From: Oscillospiraceae bacterium
GTDB taxonomy: Bacteria > Bacillota > Clostridia > Oscillospirales > CAG-272
Reading direction: 5' to 3'
NCBI GenBank assembly: GCA_015064785.1
Contig: SVRM01000024.1
Location: forward strand, 1-43,864
Length of the DNA stretch: 43,864 nucleotides
The notes under the pieces were generated by a model. It saw only the letters and a program-made list of their open reading frames with translations. It was not told where the DNA came from and searched no databases. Within the stretch, counting starts at the first letter, position 1, and each line of letters starts with the position of its first letter. Position numbers and translations under genes: made by a program. This document shows, in pieces, positions 23,489-31,972 of this stretch.

Positions 23489-24852
23489 AGGTTTGTTCCG
23501 CCTTTCTGAATGATTTCATGTGCATTTTTGTAACAGATATGGTATACGAGTTCCCGCAGATCGTCTGTATTGCAGAGCCATTCACCCCGCTCGACTTTTT
23601 CTCCAAGCCAGCTGCACAGAATCCGCCTGAAATAATCATGACGGACAAACGACAGAAAGCTGCGGGAGTCGGTGGTCATGCCGATGAAGTTGTGAAGAAC
23701 ACCGAACGCGGCAGATGATTCCAGAACCTCACGGATGCCGGTACTGTGGTCGCACCACCACCATGCAGGTCCCTGTGTGACAAGACCGGCAACACCGTCT
23801 CGGCTGTAAGAGCCGGACAGCACGGACAGCGGTGCATTGTCGGCGGGATTCAGGGCAAACAGAACGGTTTTGGGCAGTCCGTGAATGCCGCAGTCCAGCG
23901 TATCCAGAAACCGGGTCAGTGAACAGATATCCACACTGTTTCCGATCCCCGCATAACCGCCTGCCGCACCTGCTGCTTGCCGCAGACGTGTGCTGGTGTA
24001 TCTCTGTGCGCCGATGTGCAGCTGCATGGTCATGCCGCGTGATGCATATTCTCTGCCGAGAAATGTGAGAATGCAGGATGACAGGCTGTTTTTTTCAGCC
24101 TCCGGCAAATTCCCCTCACACAGCGCCCGGAAGCGTTCGCTATTGTGTCCGTCATCGGGAACATAGACAAAGCCGTTGTCCAGGGCGTGGTCGGAAAAAC
24201 AGCAGCCGCAGGATTGGAATGCATCCAATCGGCGTTGTATCGCTTTTTGAAAGTCATCAAGATCGCGGATGTCTATGTGTGTCAGACCGCGCAGCCTGTC
24301 AAGGAACGCCGGTATTACGCTGACAATATCATCTCCGCGCAGAGAAGGGGCGACGTTCCTGTTATCACGGCACAGTTCCACATCATCCAGTAACGAAGCA
24401 CAGGGGCTGATATATTCTGCACCGAACAGATCAAGAAGCGCGGTCGGCGTGATATCGTGCGTTTCCAGATACGCATTGCATTCCCGCCAGAGCCTGTCTG
24501 CATTGCCTGCATTCAGCATTTCCCGCAGTCCGAAGACCCTCTCCAGCTCCATGCGCGACCAGGTGTACAGCGGATTGCCGATCAGCTTCGGCAGTGTCTC
24601 ACACCAGCGGATGAATTTTTCCATCGGGTCTGCGTCACCTGTGATGTATGCCTCCTCCACGCCGCACATCCGCATGGCACGGTGCTTGTACGGATCGGGT
24701 TCGATCCAGAGCGCGTAAATATCCGTGAAGCGTCGGTTGTTCTGAATATCGGCAAAGGAGAGATGATTGTGGTAATCGATGATCGGCAGCGATTTTGCAA
24801 AATCATATAATGCTGCCGCTGTTTGATGATTGATCAGATCAGTTGGATTCAT
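23485..24852 (-). CDS. uxaC: Uronate isomerase (glucuronate/galacturonate)
   Basis: The enzyme converts D-glucuronate to D-fructuronate and D-galacturonate to D-tagaturonate, the first step shared by both hexuronate branches. At 455 residues it is full length for this amidohydrolase-like metal enzyme. Motifs include DYHNHL (26-31), MQLHIGAQRYTST, MTTDSRS and RHDYFRR near the C-terminus. It is first in a - strand cluster followed by the fructuronate reductase and uxuA. The other branch (uxaB, uxaA) is in the separate cluster at 2532-8225. It is divergent from an AraC regulator that may control it. Confidence 0.95.
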   Translation of the reverse strand: MNPTDLINHQTAAALYDFAKSLPIIDYHNHLSFADIQNNRRFTDIYALWIEPDPYKHRAMRMCGVEEAYITGDADPMEKFIRWCETLPKLIGNPLYTWSRMELERVFGLREMLNAGNADRLWRECNAYLETHDITPTALLDLFGAEYISPCASLLDDVELCRDNRNVAPSLRGDDIVSVIPAFLDRLRGLTHIDIRDLDDFQKAIQRRLDAFQSCGCCFSDHALDNGFVYVPDDGHNSERFRALCEGNLPEAEKNSLSSCILTFLGREYASRGMTMQLHIGAQRYTSTRLRQAAGAAGGYAGIGNSVDICSLTRFLDTLDCGIHGLPKTVLFALNPADNAPLSVLSGSYSRDGVAGLVTQGPAWWWCDHSTGIREVLESSAAFGVLHNFIGMTTDSRSFLSFVRHDYFRRILCSWLGEKVERGEWLCNTDDLRELVYHICYKNAHEIIQKGGTNL

Positions 24853-24904
24853 TGTTTTCTTTTGCTTTATGTGATCTCCTTATAAAGTATGCGGTTTCAG
24901 GCAA

Positions 24905-24927
24905 TTCTCCGAAAATATGACGGAGAA
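24905..24927. promoter_or_regulatory. Inverted repeat in the uxaC leader
   Basis: TTCTCCG (24905-24911) and CGGAGAA (24921-24927) flank 9 nt. The repeat lies downstream of the proposed uxaC transcript start and upstream of the AraC gene promoter. It may be an operator or leader hairpin. Confidence 0.4.
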
Positions 24928-24940
24928 CAACACGTGGGTC

Positions 24941-24969
24941 TTGACTTTTGTATGTAATTAGTATACAAT
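24941..24969 (+). promoter_or_regulatory. Promoter of the AraC-type gene at 25042
   Basis: TTGACT (24941-24946), 17 nt and TACAAT (24964-24969) match 10 of 12 consensus positions. Confidence 0.65.
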
Positions 24970-24988
24970 AACAGATGAGAAAACACAA
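24960..24988 (-). promoter_or_regulatory. Possible uxaC-cluster promoter
   Basis: On the - strand, TATACT (24965-24960) lies 17 nt after TTGTGT (24988-24983). The -35 is weak, as expected of an activated promoter. Its -10 overlaps the -10 of the opposing AraC gene promoter. Confidence 0.4.
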
Positions 24989-25041
24989 TATGTGATTTGC
25001 GCATAAGTGTGTGGTATTCGCTTATTATTGGGAGGTTCAGG

Positions 25042-25785
25042 ATGGAAGATATCCGCTATGACGGAGAGCTGACTTATACAATCAATCACATCGGCTTTGT
25101 GAAAGTACAGCGAAATCGTGATTTTTCATTTCCGTATAAAAACGGAAAAGACAGACATTCGCTGATTATGGTAGAGGAAGGCAGCCTGCGATATCAATTT
25201 ACTGCAAACAAAAAAGAACTTGTGGTCGATTGTGGAACGGTCATCTTTATACCGAAGGAATACCCGTATCTGGCAACTTATCTGCAAGACGGAACGATCA
25301 TCAAGATTCTTGTTTTTGACATGGATTCCGATGAAAGCCCCAGGCGCTTTGACAAGCCGATCATCCAGAAAAGCAGTGAGCTGTCTGCAATTTACAAATC
25401 CATTGATTATCCGAAGACCAACAATACAGTGTTTTTAGCATCCAAAATCTACGAAATACTGGATATGATGGAATCAGAACAGACCGTTATCCCGAGCAAA
25501 TACAAAAAAATTGTTCCTGCAATCGAGGAGCTCAACAGACACTATTACGAGAACAGAAAGTTATCGTATTACGCGGAGATGTGTTATATGAGTGAATCCC
25601 ATTTTCGGAAGTTATTTAAGGAATACACCGGCAGAACACTGATTGAATACCGGAATCAGATTCGGATTGCTCAGGTACGGAAAATGATTTCCAGCGAGGA
25701 ATATTCGGTACAGGAAGCTGCTTATCAGGTGGGGTTTCATAACATGTCGTTTTTTTATGAAATCTGGAGAAAAAATAAAATATAA
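25042..25785 (+). CDS. AraC-family transcriptional regulator
   Basis: This 247-residue regulator has an N-terminal cupin-like sensing domain (about 20-120) and a C-terminal double helix-turn-helix (about 150-247; SYYAEMCYMSESHFRKLFKEYTG-type first HTH, AAYQVGFHNMSFFYEIWRK second). The protein ends soon after the second helix, slightly shorter than usual. GGGAGG precedes ATG 25042; an upstream in-frame ATG at 24997 lacks one and would overlap the promoter area. Divergence from uxaC with overlapping promoters suggests it senses uronate or xylose oligosaccharides and controls that cluster. Confidence 0.9.
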   Translation: MEDIRYDGELTYTINHIGFVKVQRNRDFSFPYKNGKDRHSLIMVEEGSLRYQFTANKKELVVDCGTVIFIPKEYPYLATYLQDGTIIKILVFDMDSDESPRRFDKPIIQKSSELSAIYKSIDYPKTNNTVFLASKIYEILDMMESEQTVIPSKYKKIVPAIEELNRHYYENRKLSYYAEMCYMSESHFRKLFKEYTGRTLIEYRNQIRIAQVRKMISSEEYSVQEAAYQVGFHNMSFFYEIWRKNKI

Positions 25786-25791
25786 ACGAAA

Positions 25792-25992
25792 TCATCCCGT
25801 TCTTCGTTGCAACGGAAAACGGATATTTGGTAAATACTTGAAGAGCCCCTTTCCGTTTGCATGGTTATCCCCAAAGATATAGCCAATGCCATCATGTTTG
25901 ATATTTATCTGCGGATTGGATGACCTTTCACAATTTTCATTCTGCTTTTCTTGTACAAAAATTTTGTCTGCATACTTGATATTAACCGTTTT
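25792..25992 (-). other. Open frame without start in the 25786-26034 gap
   Basis: A 67-codon stop-to-stop frame reads like protein (for example HDGIGYIFGDNHANGKGLFKYL) but has no ATG or ribosome site. It could be a decayed gene end or chance. The gap otherwise carries only the + strand promoter at 25976. Confidence 0.2.
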
Positions 25993-26004
25993 TTATGGTA
26001 TCAT
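25976..26004 (+). promoter_or_regulatory. Promoter of the SGNH hydrolase gene
   Basis: TTGATA (25976-25981), 17 nt and TATCAT (25999-26004) match 10 of 12 consensus positions. Confidence 0.6.
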
Positions 26005-26034
26005 TATAAATACATTATTCTGGAGGACATTATT

Positions 26035-26712
26035 ATGAATGTATCAGGATTTGCAGTAAATTTTCTTGGTGACAGCATTACCTTTGGTGTCGGTGTATCT
26101 GATATTCCGAACTGCCGCTACGATAACCGGGTTGCGAAGATGCTCGGATTTTCCCGCGTGAATAACCACAGCATCAACGGCAGTCGTTTGGCGCATCAGA
26201 CATATCCCAGCGCAAAGCCGTGGTATGATCTTTGCTTCTGCGGTCGTGCATATGATATGGATCCGAATGCTGATATGGTCATCGTTTATGGCGGCGTCAA
26301 TGATTATATTCACGGTGATGCACCGTTTGGTGAGAGGGGTGATACGACACCTGCAACCTTCTGCGGCGGCGTGTATTATCTGATGAATTATCTGCGTGAA
26401 ACCTACGGAAACAAGCCCATCATTTTTTTGACGCCTGCCCGCTGTTTTCTGCGCCATGAAGTGGACGATCTGTACCCCTCTGTCCATGCGGCGAAGCGTG
26501 TGCCGGGGAAACCGCTGAAGGCATATGCCGATGCGATTTTGGAAACTGCCGTACAGTTTGATATCCAGGTGCTTGATCTTTACAATGATCTGGGCGTGGA
26601 TCCGCATATTCCCGAACAGTTTGAGAAATACACGACAGACGGTCTGCATTTCAACGATAAAGGTCACGCACTGATTGCTGAAAAATTGACAGAGCTGATT
26701 ATTTCGCTCTGA
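26035..26712 (+). CDS. SGNH/GDSL-family hydrolase
   Basis: This 225-residue esterase or lipase-like enzyme shows all SGNH blocks: GDSITFG (12-18, nucleophile Ser14), the block II region around INGS (Gly49), GGVND (86-90, Asn89) and DGLHFNDKGH (Asp202, His205). No signal peptide, so cytoplasmic, where it may remove acetyl groups from sugars. GGAGGAC precedes ATG 26035. It is a single gene with its own promoter and a terminator at 26881. Confidence 0.9.
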   Translation: MNVSGFAVNFLGDSITFGVGVSDIPNCRYDNRVAKMLGFSRVNNHSINGSRLAHQTYPSAKPWYDLCFCGRAYDMDPNADMVIVYGGVNDYIHGDAPFGERGDTTPATFCGGVYYLMNYLRETYGNKPIIFLTPARCFLRHEVDDLYPSVHAAKRVPGKPLKAYADAILETAVQFDIQVLDLYNDLGVDPHIPEQFEKYTTDGLHFNDKGHALIAEKLTELIISL

Positions 26713-26880
26713 CAGCCTTTCCACTATTTGCCGTATCATCGGGGATGCAGACAAAATCAACATAGGGTTTCGGAAAGCATGTATGAAACATTGAATGTAC
26801 AACTTTCGTGTGTGATCGATACTGAACGGCGTCTGTATACCGATACGATTTGAATATGAAAAAAACGGCGAAATAAACAA

Positions 26881-26931
26881 ATCCCCTCAGCACAGTCAAC
26901 AGGAACGATTCCGTGACGGTGCTCAGGGGAT
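26881..26931. terminator. Bidirectional terminator
   Basis: ATCCCCTCAGCAC (26881-26893) pairs with GTGCTCAGGGGAT (26919-26931) with one mismatch. T-rich sequence lies on the left for the - strand (AraC gene at 27000) and a weaker run on the right. A further small perfect hairpin, AGCGTGGA/TCCACGCT, lies at 26970-26988. 26713-26880 holds nothing recognised. Confidence 0.75.
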
Positions 26932-26999
26932 ACTTGTTATATTGGGTAGAACAAAACGGCAGCGGGCGCAGCGTGGAATCTCCACGCTTGAGGAGCGCG

Positions 27000-27821
27000 T
27001 TACAGATTGCCTGTTTTTCGGTATTCCGATGGGGACATCCCGGTGTTTTGCCGGAATTGGCGGTTGAACGTCGACAAAACCGGAAAACCGCAGGAAAGGG
27101 AGATGGACAGAATCGGCTCGTCCGTATTGAGCAGCAGATTTTTTGCCATCAAAATCCGTACGGAAACAAGATAATCTACCGGGGACAATCCGGTTGCCTG
27201 TCGGAACAGACGGCGAAGCACGGATTCGCTGACACCGCAGGCATGAGCCAGATGTGCCGCGGTCAGCTCCTCCGGGTACTGTTCTGCAATCAGCGTGATG
27301 GCTGGTAGAATCCGTTCACGTGCCGCCGTTTCCCCGGAAGCCCCCGCACTGTTTGCACACAGCGTCAGCCGGTGGATCAGTGTTTCAAACAGACTGTTGT
27401 AATAGTCAACCTCTGTCGCATCTGCGTGCTTTGCACAGCGGTATAAAAGCTCCGTGAGAGTGGCACAGTCCTTGTCATAGGTAATGATTTCCCGGGGCGG
27501 CAGTGTGATGCGCTGTTTCCCCATATCCTGCCACAGATAAAGCCATGTACTGGTATGATCCGTCGGACTCTGTGCGATGTGCAGTATTCCAGCCGGGAAA
27601 TAGGTCACGCAGCCTGCGGAAAACGGATAGACGCGGTCGCGTACAAAGAAAATTCCGCTGCCGGCAAGGCAGATGCCGAACTCCGGATAGGCATGGTAAT
27701 GCATCTCTTCCTTTGTCCGGTAAGCCTGTATATAACGGGAGTGCTCGCAGCCAAAGGGCGGCAGCGGAATTTGCTCCATACATTTATGCACCCACTGAGG
27801 GTCAGTTGATTGAAATTGCAT
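27000..27821 (-). CDS. AraC-family transcriptional regulator
   Basis: This 273-residue regulator has a cupin sensor domain (about 20-110; MHYHAYPEFGICLAG metal-like His block, FSAGCVTYFPAGILH) and a C-terminal double HTH (about 175-270; LAHACGVSESVLRRLFRQATGLSP and ILSISLSCGFPVLSTFNRQFRQNTGMSPSEYR). ATG 27821 is preferred because GGGGAGG lies 6 nt before it. Divergent from the binding-protein/ADP-ribosylglycohydrolase operon at 27964, which it probably controls. The ligand is unknown. Confidence 0.92.
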   Translation of the reverse strand: MQFQSTDPQWVHKCMEQIPLPPFGCEHSRYIQAYRTKEEMHYHAYPEFGICLAGSGIFFVRDRVYPFSAGCVTYFPAGILHIAQSPTDHTSTWLYLWQDMGKQRITLPPREIITYDKDCATLTELLYRCAKHADATEVDYYNSLFETLIHRLTLCANSAGASGETAARERILPAITLIAEQYPEELTAAHLAHACGVSESVLRRLFRQATGLSPVDYLVSVRILMAKNLLLNTDEPILSISLSCGFPVLSTFNRQFRQNTGMSPSEYRKTGNL

Positions 27822-27872
27822 AGTTTTCCTCCCCATTGCGTAGATTTCCACCTGTTTTTGTGATACAATACG

Positions 27873-27901
27873 ATTATACCACAGACCGGTACCAATTGCA
27901 A
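27873..27901 (-). promoter_or_regulatory. Promoter of the AraC-type gene at 27821
   Basis: On the - strand, TTGCAA (27901-27896), 17 nt and TATAAT (27878-27873). Confidence 0.65.
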
Positions 27902-27963
27902 CAGGCAGAATTCATTTTTTATGAAAGGATGCTTTCCCACAGCGGAAGGCAATGGTGAATATC

Positions 27964-29451
27964 ATGAAATATGCAAAACAGATTCGACTGCTCCTCTGTG
28001 CGGCCATGCTGCTGCCGATGGCATCATCCTGTGCCGATGGGGATGTGGGCGGTGCGGTCACTGACACAGCGACATTCGCGGCACAGTCGGAGCAGGAACA
28101 GACAACGGAAGTCGTGCAGGTAATTCCCGCGCTTCCGGAGCGGGACTTCGGCGGGGAGACCTTTACCGTTCTGACCAACAACCGTACCGACGACTATCGC
28201 TCGGTCGAAATCATGGCGGACGCAATGGACGGAACGCTGATCAACGATGCGGTGTATCTGCGCAATGCGGCGGTGGAAAGCCGCTTCGGCATTGACCTTA
28301 TTGCACAGCCGATGGATAGGGAAGCAAAGGCCCTGCAGAACAGTGTTCTGGCAGATGACGGCGCATACGACCTTGCGCTGATTGGGATGACCGATGCCGG
28401 AACGCTGGCGCAGGAGGGCATTCTCGCCGATCTGAGAGAGCTGCCGCATCTGACGCTCGACGCCCCGTGGTGGGATCAGAACGCCGCACGGGAGCTTTCT
28501 CTTGCCGGACGGCTTTACATGATGCTCGGCGATATGAACATCAACGACAAGGATATGACCTGGTGTCTGTTCTTTGACAAGAAGCTCGCCGCCGACTTCG
28601 ATCTCCCCGATCTTTACGAGCTGGCCGCAGACAAAAAGTGGACCTTTGATGTCTTTACCTCGCTCATCCGTGATGTCACAAGCGATGTCAACGGAGACGG
28701 CGCATTTGACGATGCGGACAGATGGGGACATGTGACGGTGTATGCACGCTCCGCGATTGCCTATCTGTATTCCATGGGCTATGCGTTCATTGAAAAGAAC
28801 AGCGCCGATCTTCCGGTGCTGCATCTGGATCAGCCGGAGGTTTATGAAGCCTTTGACCGCATCACGGAGCTGTTCCATTCGGAAAATCTATGTCATGACG
28901 TGGAAACGATGCCGTTTGCCGGCTATCCGCACCAGTGGCGCAAGTGCGAGGCGATGTTCGGCGCACAGCAGATTCTGTTCTATGCCGAGGCCATGCAGAA
29001 TGCGGAGCGCTTCCGTACCTTTGAAAACGATTTCGGCATTCTGCCGCTTCCGTCGCTGGAGGAAGGCGAATACGGACGGCACATGGTCTGGCGCGAATCC
29101 TATGTGACCGCCGCACCGACCACGGCACTGGTGTCGGAGGAACAGGCGGAGAAGGTTGGTCTGATTCTGGAGGCTTTGCAGCGGGAGTCTCACACAACCG
29201 TGCTTCCCGCATACTACGACAAGGCGCTGAAGAGCAAGTTTTCCCGCGACGAAAGCTCCTCGGAGATGATCGACATCATCTTTGACACGCGCTACTTTGA
29301 CATTGCGACCTATTACGGCTGGGGTGAACTGTCCTCCAAGGTCATGAATCTCGGCAAAAACGGCAAGGGCGGTCTGGCATCCGAGCTGGAATCGATCCGC
29401 GAAAAGACGGAAAACGCACTGTCGGCTACCGCAGACGCACTTGCACAGTGA
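27964..29451 (+). CDS. Family-1 sugar ABC transporter substrate-binding lipoprotein
   Basis: This 495-residue lipoprotein solute receptor has a signal peptide ending at MASSC (Cys23), then a low-complexity linker rich in Ala/Thr/Gln/Glu. Mature-part signatures match the 16068 protein (LINDAVYLRNAAVESRFGIDL, APWWDQNAARELSL, FENDFGILPLP), plus a calcium-type loop DVNGDGAFDDADRWG. ATG 27964 is preferred over ATG 27952 because GGTGA lies 6 nt before it, and the signal peptide is normal from there. It leads an operon with an unknown barrel-like protein and an ADP-ribosylglycohydrolase. No permease is adjacent. Confidence 0.9.
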   Translation: MKYAKQIRLLLCAAMLLPMASSCADGDVGGAVTDTATFAAQSEQEQTTEVVQVIPALPERDFGGETFTVLTNNRTDDYRSVEIMADAMDGTLINDAVYLRNAAVESRFGIDLIAQPMDREAKALQNSVLADDGAYDLALIGMTDAGTLAQEGILADLRELPHLTLDAPWWDQNAARELSLAGRLYMMLGDMNINDKDMTWCLFFDKKLAADFDLPDLYELAADKKWTFDVFTSLIRDVTSDVNGDGAFDDADRWGHVTVYARSAIAYLYSMGYAFIEKNSADLPVLHLDQPEVYEAFDRITELFHSENLCHDVETMPFAGYPHQWRKCEAMFGAQQILFYAEAMQNAERFRTFENDFGILPLPSLEEGEYGRHMVWRESYVTAAPTTALVSEEQAEKVGLILEALQRESHTTVLPAYYDKALKSKFSRDESSSEMIDIIFDTRYFDIATYYGWGELSSKVMNLGKNGKGGLASELESIREKTENALSATADALAQ

Positions 29452-29475
29452 CGGGACAACGGAGGGAAACAGCAT

Positions 29476-30528
29476 ATGACATACAGATTTGACACCCCAT
29501 TCTTTCTGTTCGGAATGGGCGGCAGAGAGAAGCTGCTTTACAAAAACGGCGCGCTGATCTGCTGTGAAACGGCACAGCCCGTCCGTACCTTCGAGATTCT
29601 GTCGGAGGAAATTCTGGCGCCGGAATATACGGTGCGCATGACGACGGCCAAAGGCACTGTCACGGTGTCGGAGAACGAGGTCGGTGTGCATCTCACCGAC
29701 GAAAACGGAGAAACAACAACCCTGACCGCATCTCCGGTACATCTGCCGGACTTTGCAGATCACCCCTACCGCGATGCCATGCGCATTCTGACGCACGACA
29801 TTCTGATCAACGTCATCGATGGCAAGCCCGTTCCCAATTTTATCGTCTACAAAAAGCCGTGGTACCGCGACGGTGCGATGATGGCCATGGTTCTCGGGCG
29901 CACTGGCAATCTCGATCTGATTATCGACTGGGTACGCTCCCTTGATGAAATGTACGATCATAATAACGCCGGTGTCAGCGAAAGCGACAACCTCGGTCAG
30001 CTGCTGTACCTGCTTGCCGTCACCGGATGTACGGACCATCCGCTGATTGACCGTGTGATCGAAGAAGCAAAATCCAGACTGGAGGACGGGGTTCTGACCG
30101 GTCAGTGCGACTATGCGCCGCATCCTGTCTATCAGACAAAATGGCTGAAGTACGGTCTGGAAGCGCTCGGACGCGACAGCAGCTTTGTTCGGATTCCGGA
30201 TGTCTGCGAAAGCTATACGGGACTGTTCTGGATGGACGGTCATACCGAACCCTATCACGGCGACTACAGTGAAAACTATCCGTATCTGTCATGGGCGCAG
30301 GCGCATTCCGCAGGATTTGCAATGGATGCGGAGCATCTGGAGGCACTGAAGCACCCGGTCTATCCGATTTCCTCGGAGACATATGCAAGCGAGGCAATCT
30401 ATGAGAATCTACGCCCGCTTCTGCCCGCTTATGCCGACGCACACTGCTCAGCTCCGCATACCTGGCACGCCGCGGAAATGTTTTTGTATCTTGATGATCT
30501 GTACAACACAGAGAAAGGACAGGTGTAA
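29476..30528 (+). CDS. Unknown protein, possibly an (alpha/alpha)6-barrel glycosidase-like fold
   Basis: This 350-residue protein has no signal peptide and no family is recognised with confidence. An N-terminal ~85-residue beta-rich part precedes a helical part. The segment IVYKKPWYRDGAMMAMVL (about 124-141) resembles the substrate-contact region of six-hairpin glycosidases, and many Trp/Tyr residues follow (FWMDGHTEPYHGDYSENYPYLSWAQ). GGAGGG precedes ATG 29476. It lies 24 nt after the binding-protein stop and 3 nt before the ADP-ribosylglycohydrolase gene, so the three work together. The role is presumably hydrolysis or modification of the imported glycoside. Confidence 0.5.
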   Translation: MTYRFDTPFFLFGMGGREKLLYKNGALICCETAQPVRTFEILSEEILAPEYTVRMTTAKGTVTVSENEVGVHLTDENGETTTLTASPVHLPDFADHPYRDAMRILTHDILINVIDGKPVPNFIVYKKPWYRDGAMMAMVLGRTGNLDLIIDWVRSLDEMYDHNNAGVSESDNLGQLLYLLAVTGCTDHPLIDRVIEEAKSRLEDGVLTGQCDYAPHPVYQTKWLKYGLEALGRDSSFVRIPDVCESYTGLFWMDGHTEPYHGDYSENYPYLSWAQAHSAGFAMDAEHLEALKHPVYPISSETYASEAIYENLRPLLPAYADAHCSAPHTWHAAEMFLYLDDLYNTEKGQV

Positions 30529-30531
30529 ACC

Positions 30532-31884
30532 ATGCCCGGATATGCAGACTGGAAAACCTTATACAGAGAAGAACTTTTTCAGATGAAGGAGGAAGGATAT
30601 GACCTCTCCGATGCGCCTGCGATGACGCCGGGGGGCGAATCAATTCTGCCATTTCCCGGCATGAAGTGTGATTCGGACAATTCTGAGGAGGTGTGGGAGG
30701 CGGCGTACCACAAATTAGAGGAAATTGCAAAGCAGCCGCTCCGTGCGGATTATCCGTATACCGAGCCCAATGATTATGACGGAATCCTTGCCGCCGCTGC
30801 TCCGATGCCTGCGCTCATCCCGCTGTCGGATGAGGAATACCGTGAACGCATTCGCGGCGCGGTTTACGGCAGAATCGCTGCTGTCATTCTCGGCAAACCG
30901 CTGGAGATGGGCATGGATGCTGCCGGTGTCCGCGCTTATCTGGAAGGAGCTGATGCATGGCCGCTTGACGACTATATCCCGGCACAATCGCCCGGCTCCG
31001 GCATGACCGCACGCGGCGACTGTATCTTCAGCACGCGCGGCAATGTGAAATTCGCACAGAGTGATGATGATATCCATTACACACTGCTTGCCCTGCTTCT
31101 GGCAGAGGGGCACGGTATCGATTTTTCCGCGGACGATGTCGGTCGGAACTGGCTTGACAACATCCCCTACCATTGGTTCTGGTGTGCATCAAGACAGGCG
31201 TATTACCATATGGTATCGGGACATCCGATCGCAGATATTCCGACTGCACTCAATCCGTGGCGTGAGTGCATTGACGGGCAGATCCGCTGTGATGTCTGGG
31301 GCTATCTTGCACCCGCCGATCCGCGCCGTGCAGCGCTCGGTGCATATCGGGACTGTGCGTTCAGTCTTGTCAAAAACGGCATCTACGGCGGGATGTTTGT
31401 CGCAGGCTGTCTTGCGGCAGCGCTGTCGCAGAATCCCACGGTTGACCTGATTTTAGACGGCGGGCTTTCGGTCATCCCCGCAGGCTCACGTCTGGCCGAG
31501 GCAGTACAGCTGGTACGCACATGGTATGCCGAAACGGCATCCTTTGACGAAACCTGCCGCCGTATCTACGAGACATATGGTCATCTGCCGTTTGCCGCGA
31601 CCATCAACAATCTGTCCATTGTAGTGTTATCAATTCTGCACGGCAATCTCGACTACACAAAGACGATCACCTCAGCGGTCTGCGGCGGTATTGACACTGA
31701 CTGCAATGCGGGTACTGCCGGAAGCATTATCGGTGCGGCGGTCGGCCTTGGCGGCATTGAAGAACGTTGGTACAAGCCGCTGAATGACACGGTGAAATCG
31801 TGCGTGGCTTCTGTCGGTCAGATTTCGATTACAGAGATCATTGACCGCATCATTGCGCAGTATGAGCGGAAACAGCAAAAATAA
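30532..31884 (+). CDS. ADP-ribosylglycohydrolase-family protein
   Basis: The 450-residue protein carries an ADP-ribosylglycohydrolase fold (about 100-440). The first metal site is QSDDDIHYT (176-184) and the second is GGIDTDCNAGTAGS (385-398, where Asp388/Asp390 and Thr389 match the GxDTDT signature). About 100 N-terminal residues (GYADWKTLYREELFQMKEEG and onward) are outside the usual domain. The family removes ADP-ribose or other N- and O-linked glycosyl groups. Clustering with a sugar-binding lipoprotein suggests a non-signalling, catabolic substrate, which is inference. AAAGGAC lies before ATG 30532, and the gene is coupled to the upstream one. Confidence 0.85.
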   Translation: MPGYADWKTLYREELFQMKEEGYDLSDAPAMTPGGESILPFPGMKCDSDNSEEVWEAAYHKLEEIAKQPLRADYPYTEPNDYDGILAAAAPMPALIPLSDEEYRERIRGAVYGRIAAVILGKPLEMGMDAAGVRAYLEGADAWPLDDYIPAQSPGSGMTARGDCIFSTRGNVKFAQSDDDIHYTLLALLLAEGHGIDFSADDVGRNWLDNIPYHWFWCASRQAYYHMVSGHPIADIPTALNPWRECIDGQIRCDVWGYLAPADPRRAALGAYRDCAFSLVKNGIYGGMFVAGCLAAALSQNPTVDLILDGGLSVIPAGSRLAEAVQLVRTWYAETASFDETCRRIYETYGHLPFAATINNLSIVVLSILHGNLDYTKTITSAVCGGIDTDCNAGTAGSIIGAAVGLGGIEERWYKPLNDTVKSCVASVGQISITEIIDRIIAQYERKQQK

Positions 31885-31904
31885 GATAACCTTTTGATGA
31901 GGTT

Positions 31905-31972
31905 GAAACAGAGCATAAGAAACTCCGGAATTGCCAGGAAAGCAATGAATGGAGTGACTTATGCTCTGTTTC
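31905..31972. terminator. Long nested terminator hairpin
   Basis: GAAACAGAGCATAAG (31905-31919) pairs perfectly with CTTATGCTCTGTTTC (31958-31972). Inner ACTCC/GGAGT and ATTGC/GCAAT stems continue the fold. It sits between convergent genes and abuts the stop of the - strand gene at 31973, so it probably ends both. Confidence 0.7.

Noticed and set aside
26044-26880. 278-residue open frame antisense to the SGNH hydrolase
   Set aside because: The + strand frame carries all four SGNH blocks; the antisense one is a shadow.
28888-30258. 456-residue open frame antisense to the binding-protein and barrel-like genes
   Set aside because: It spans the junction of two real coupled genes in antisense and shows only codon-mirror composition.
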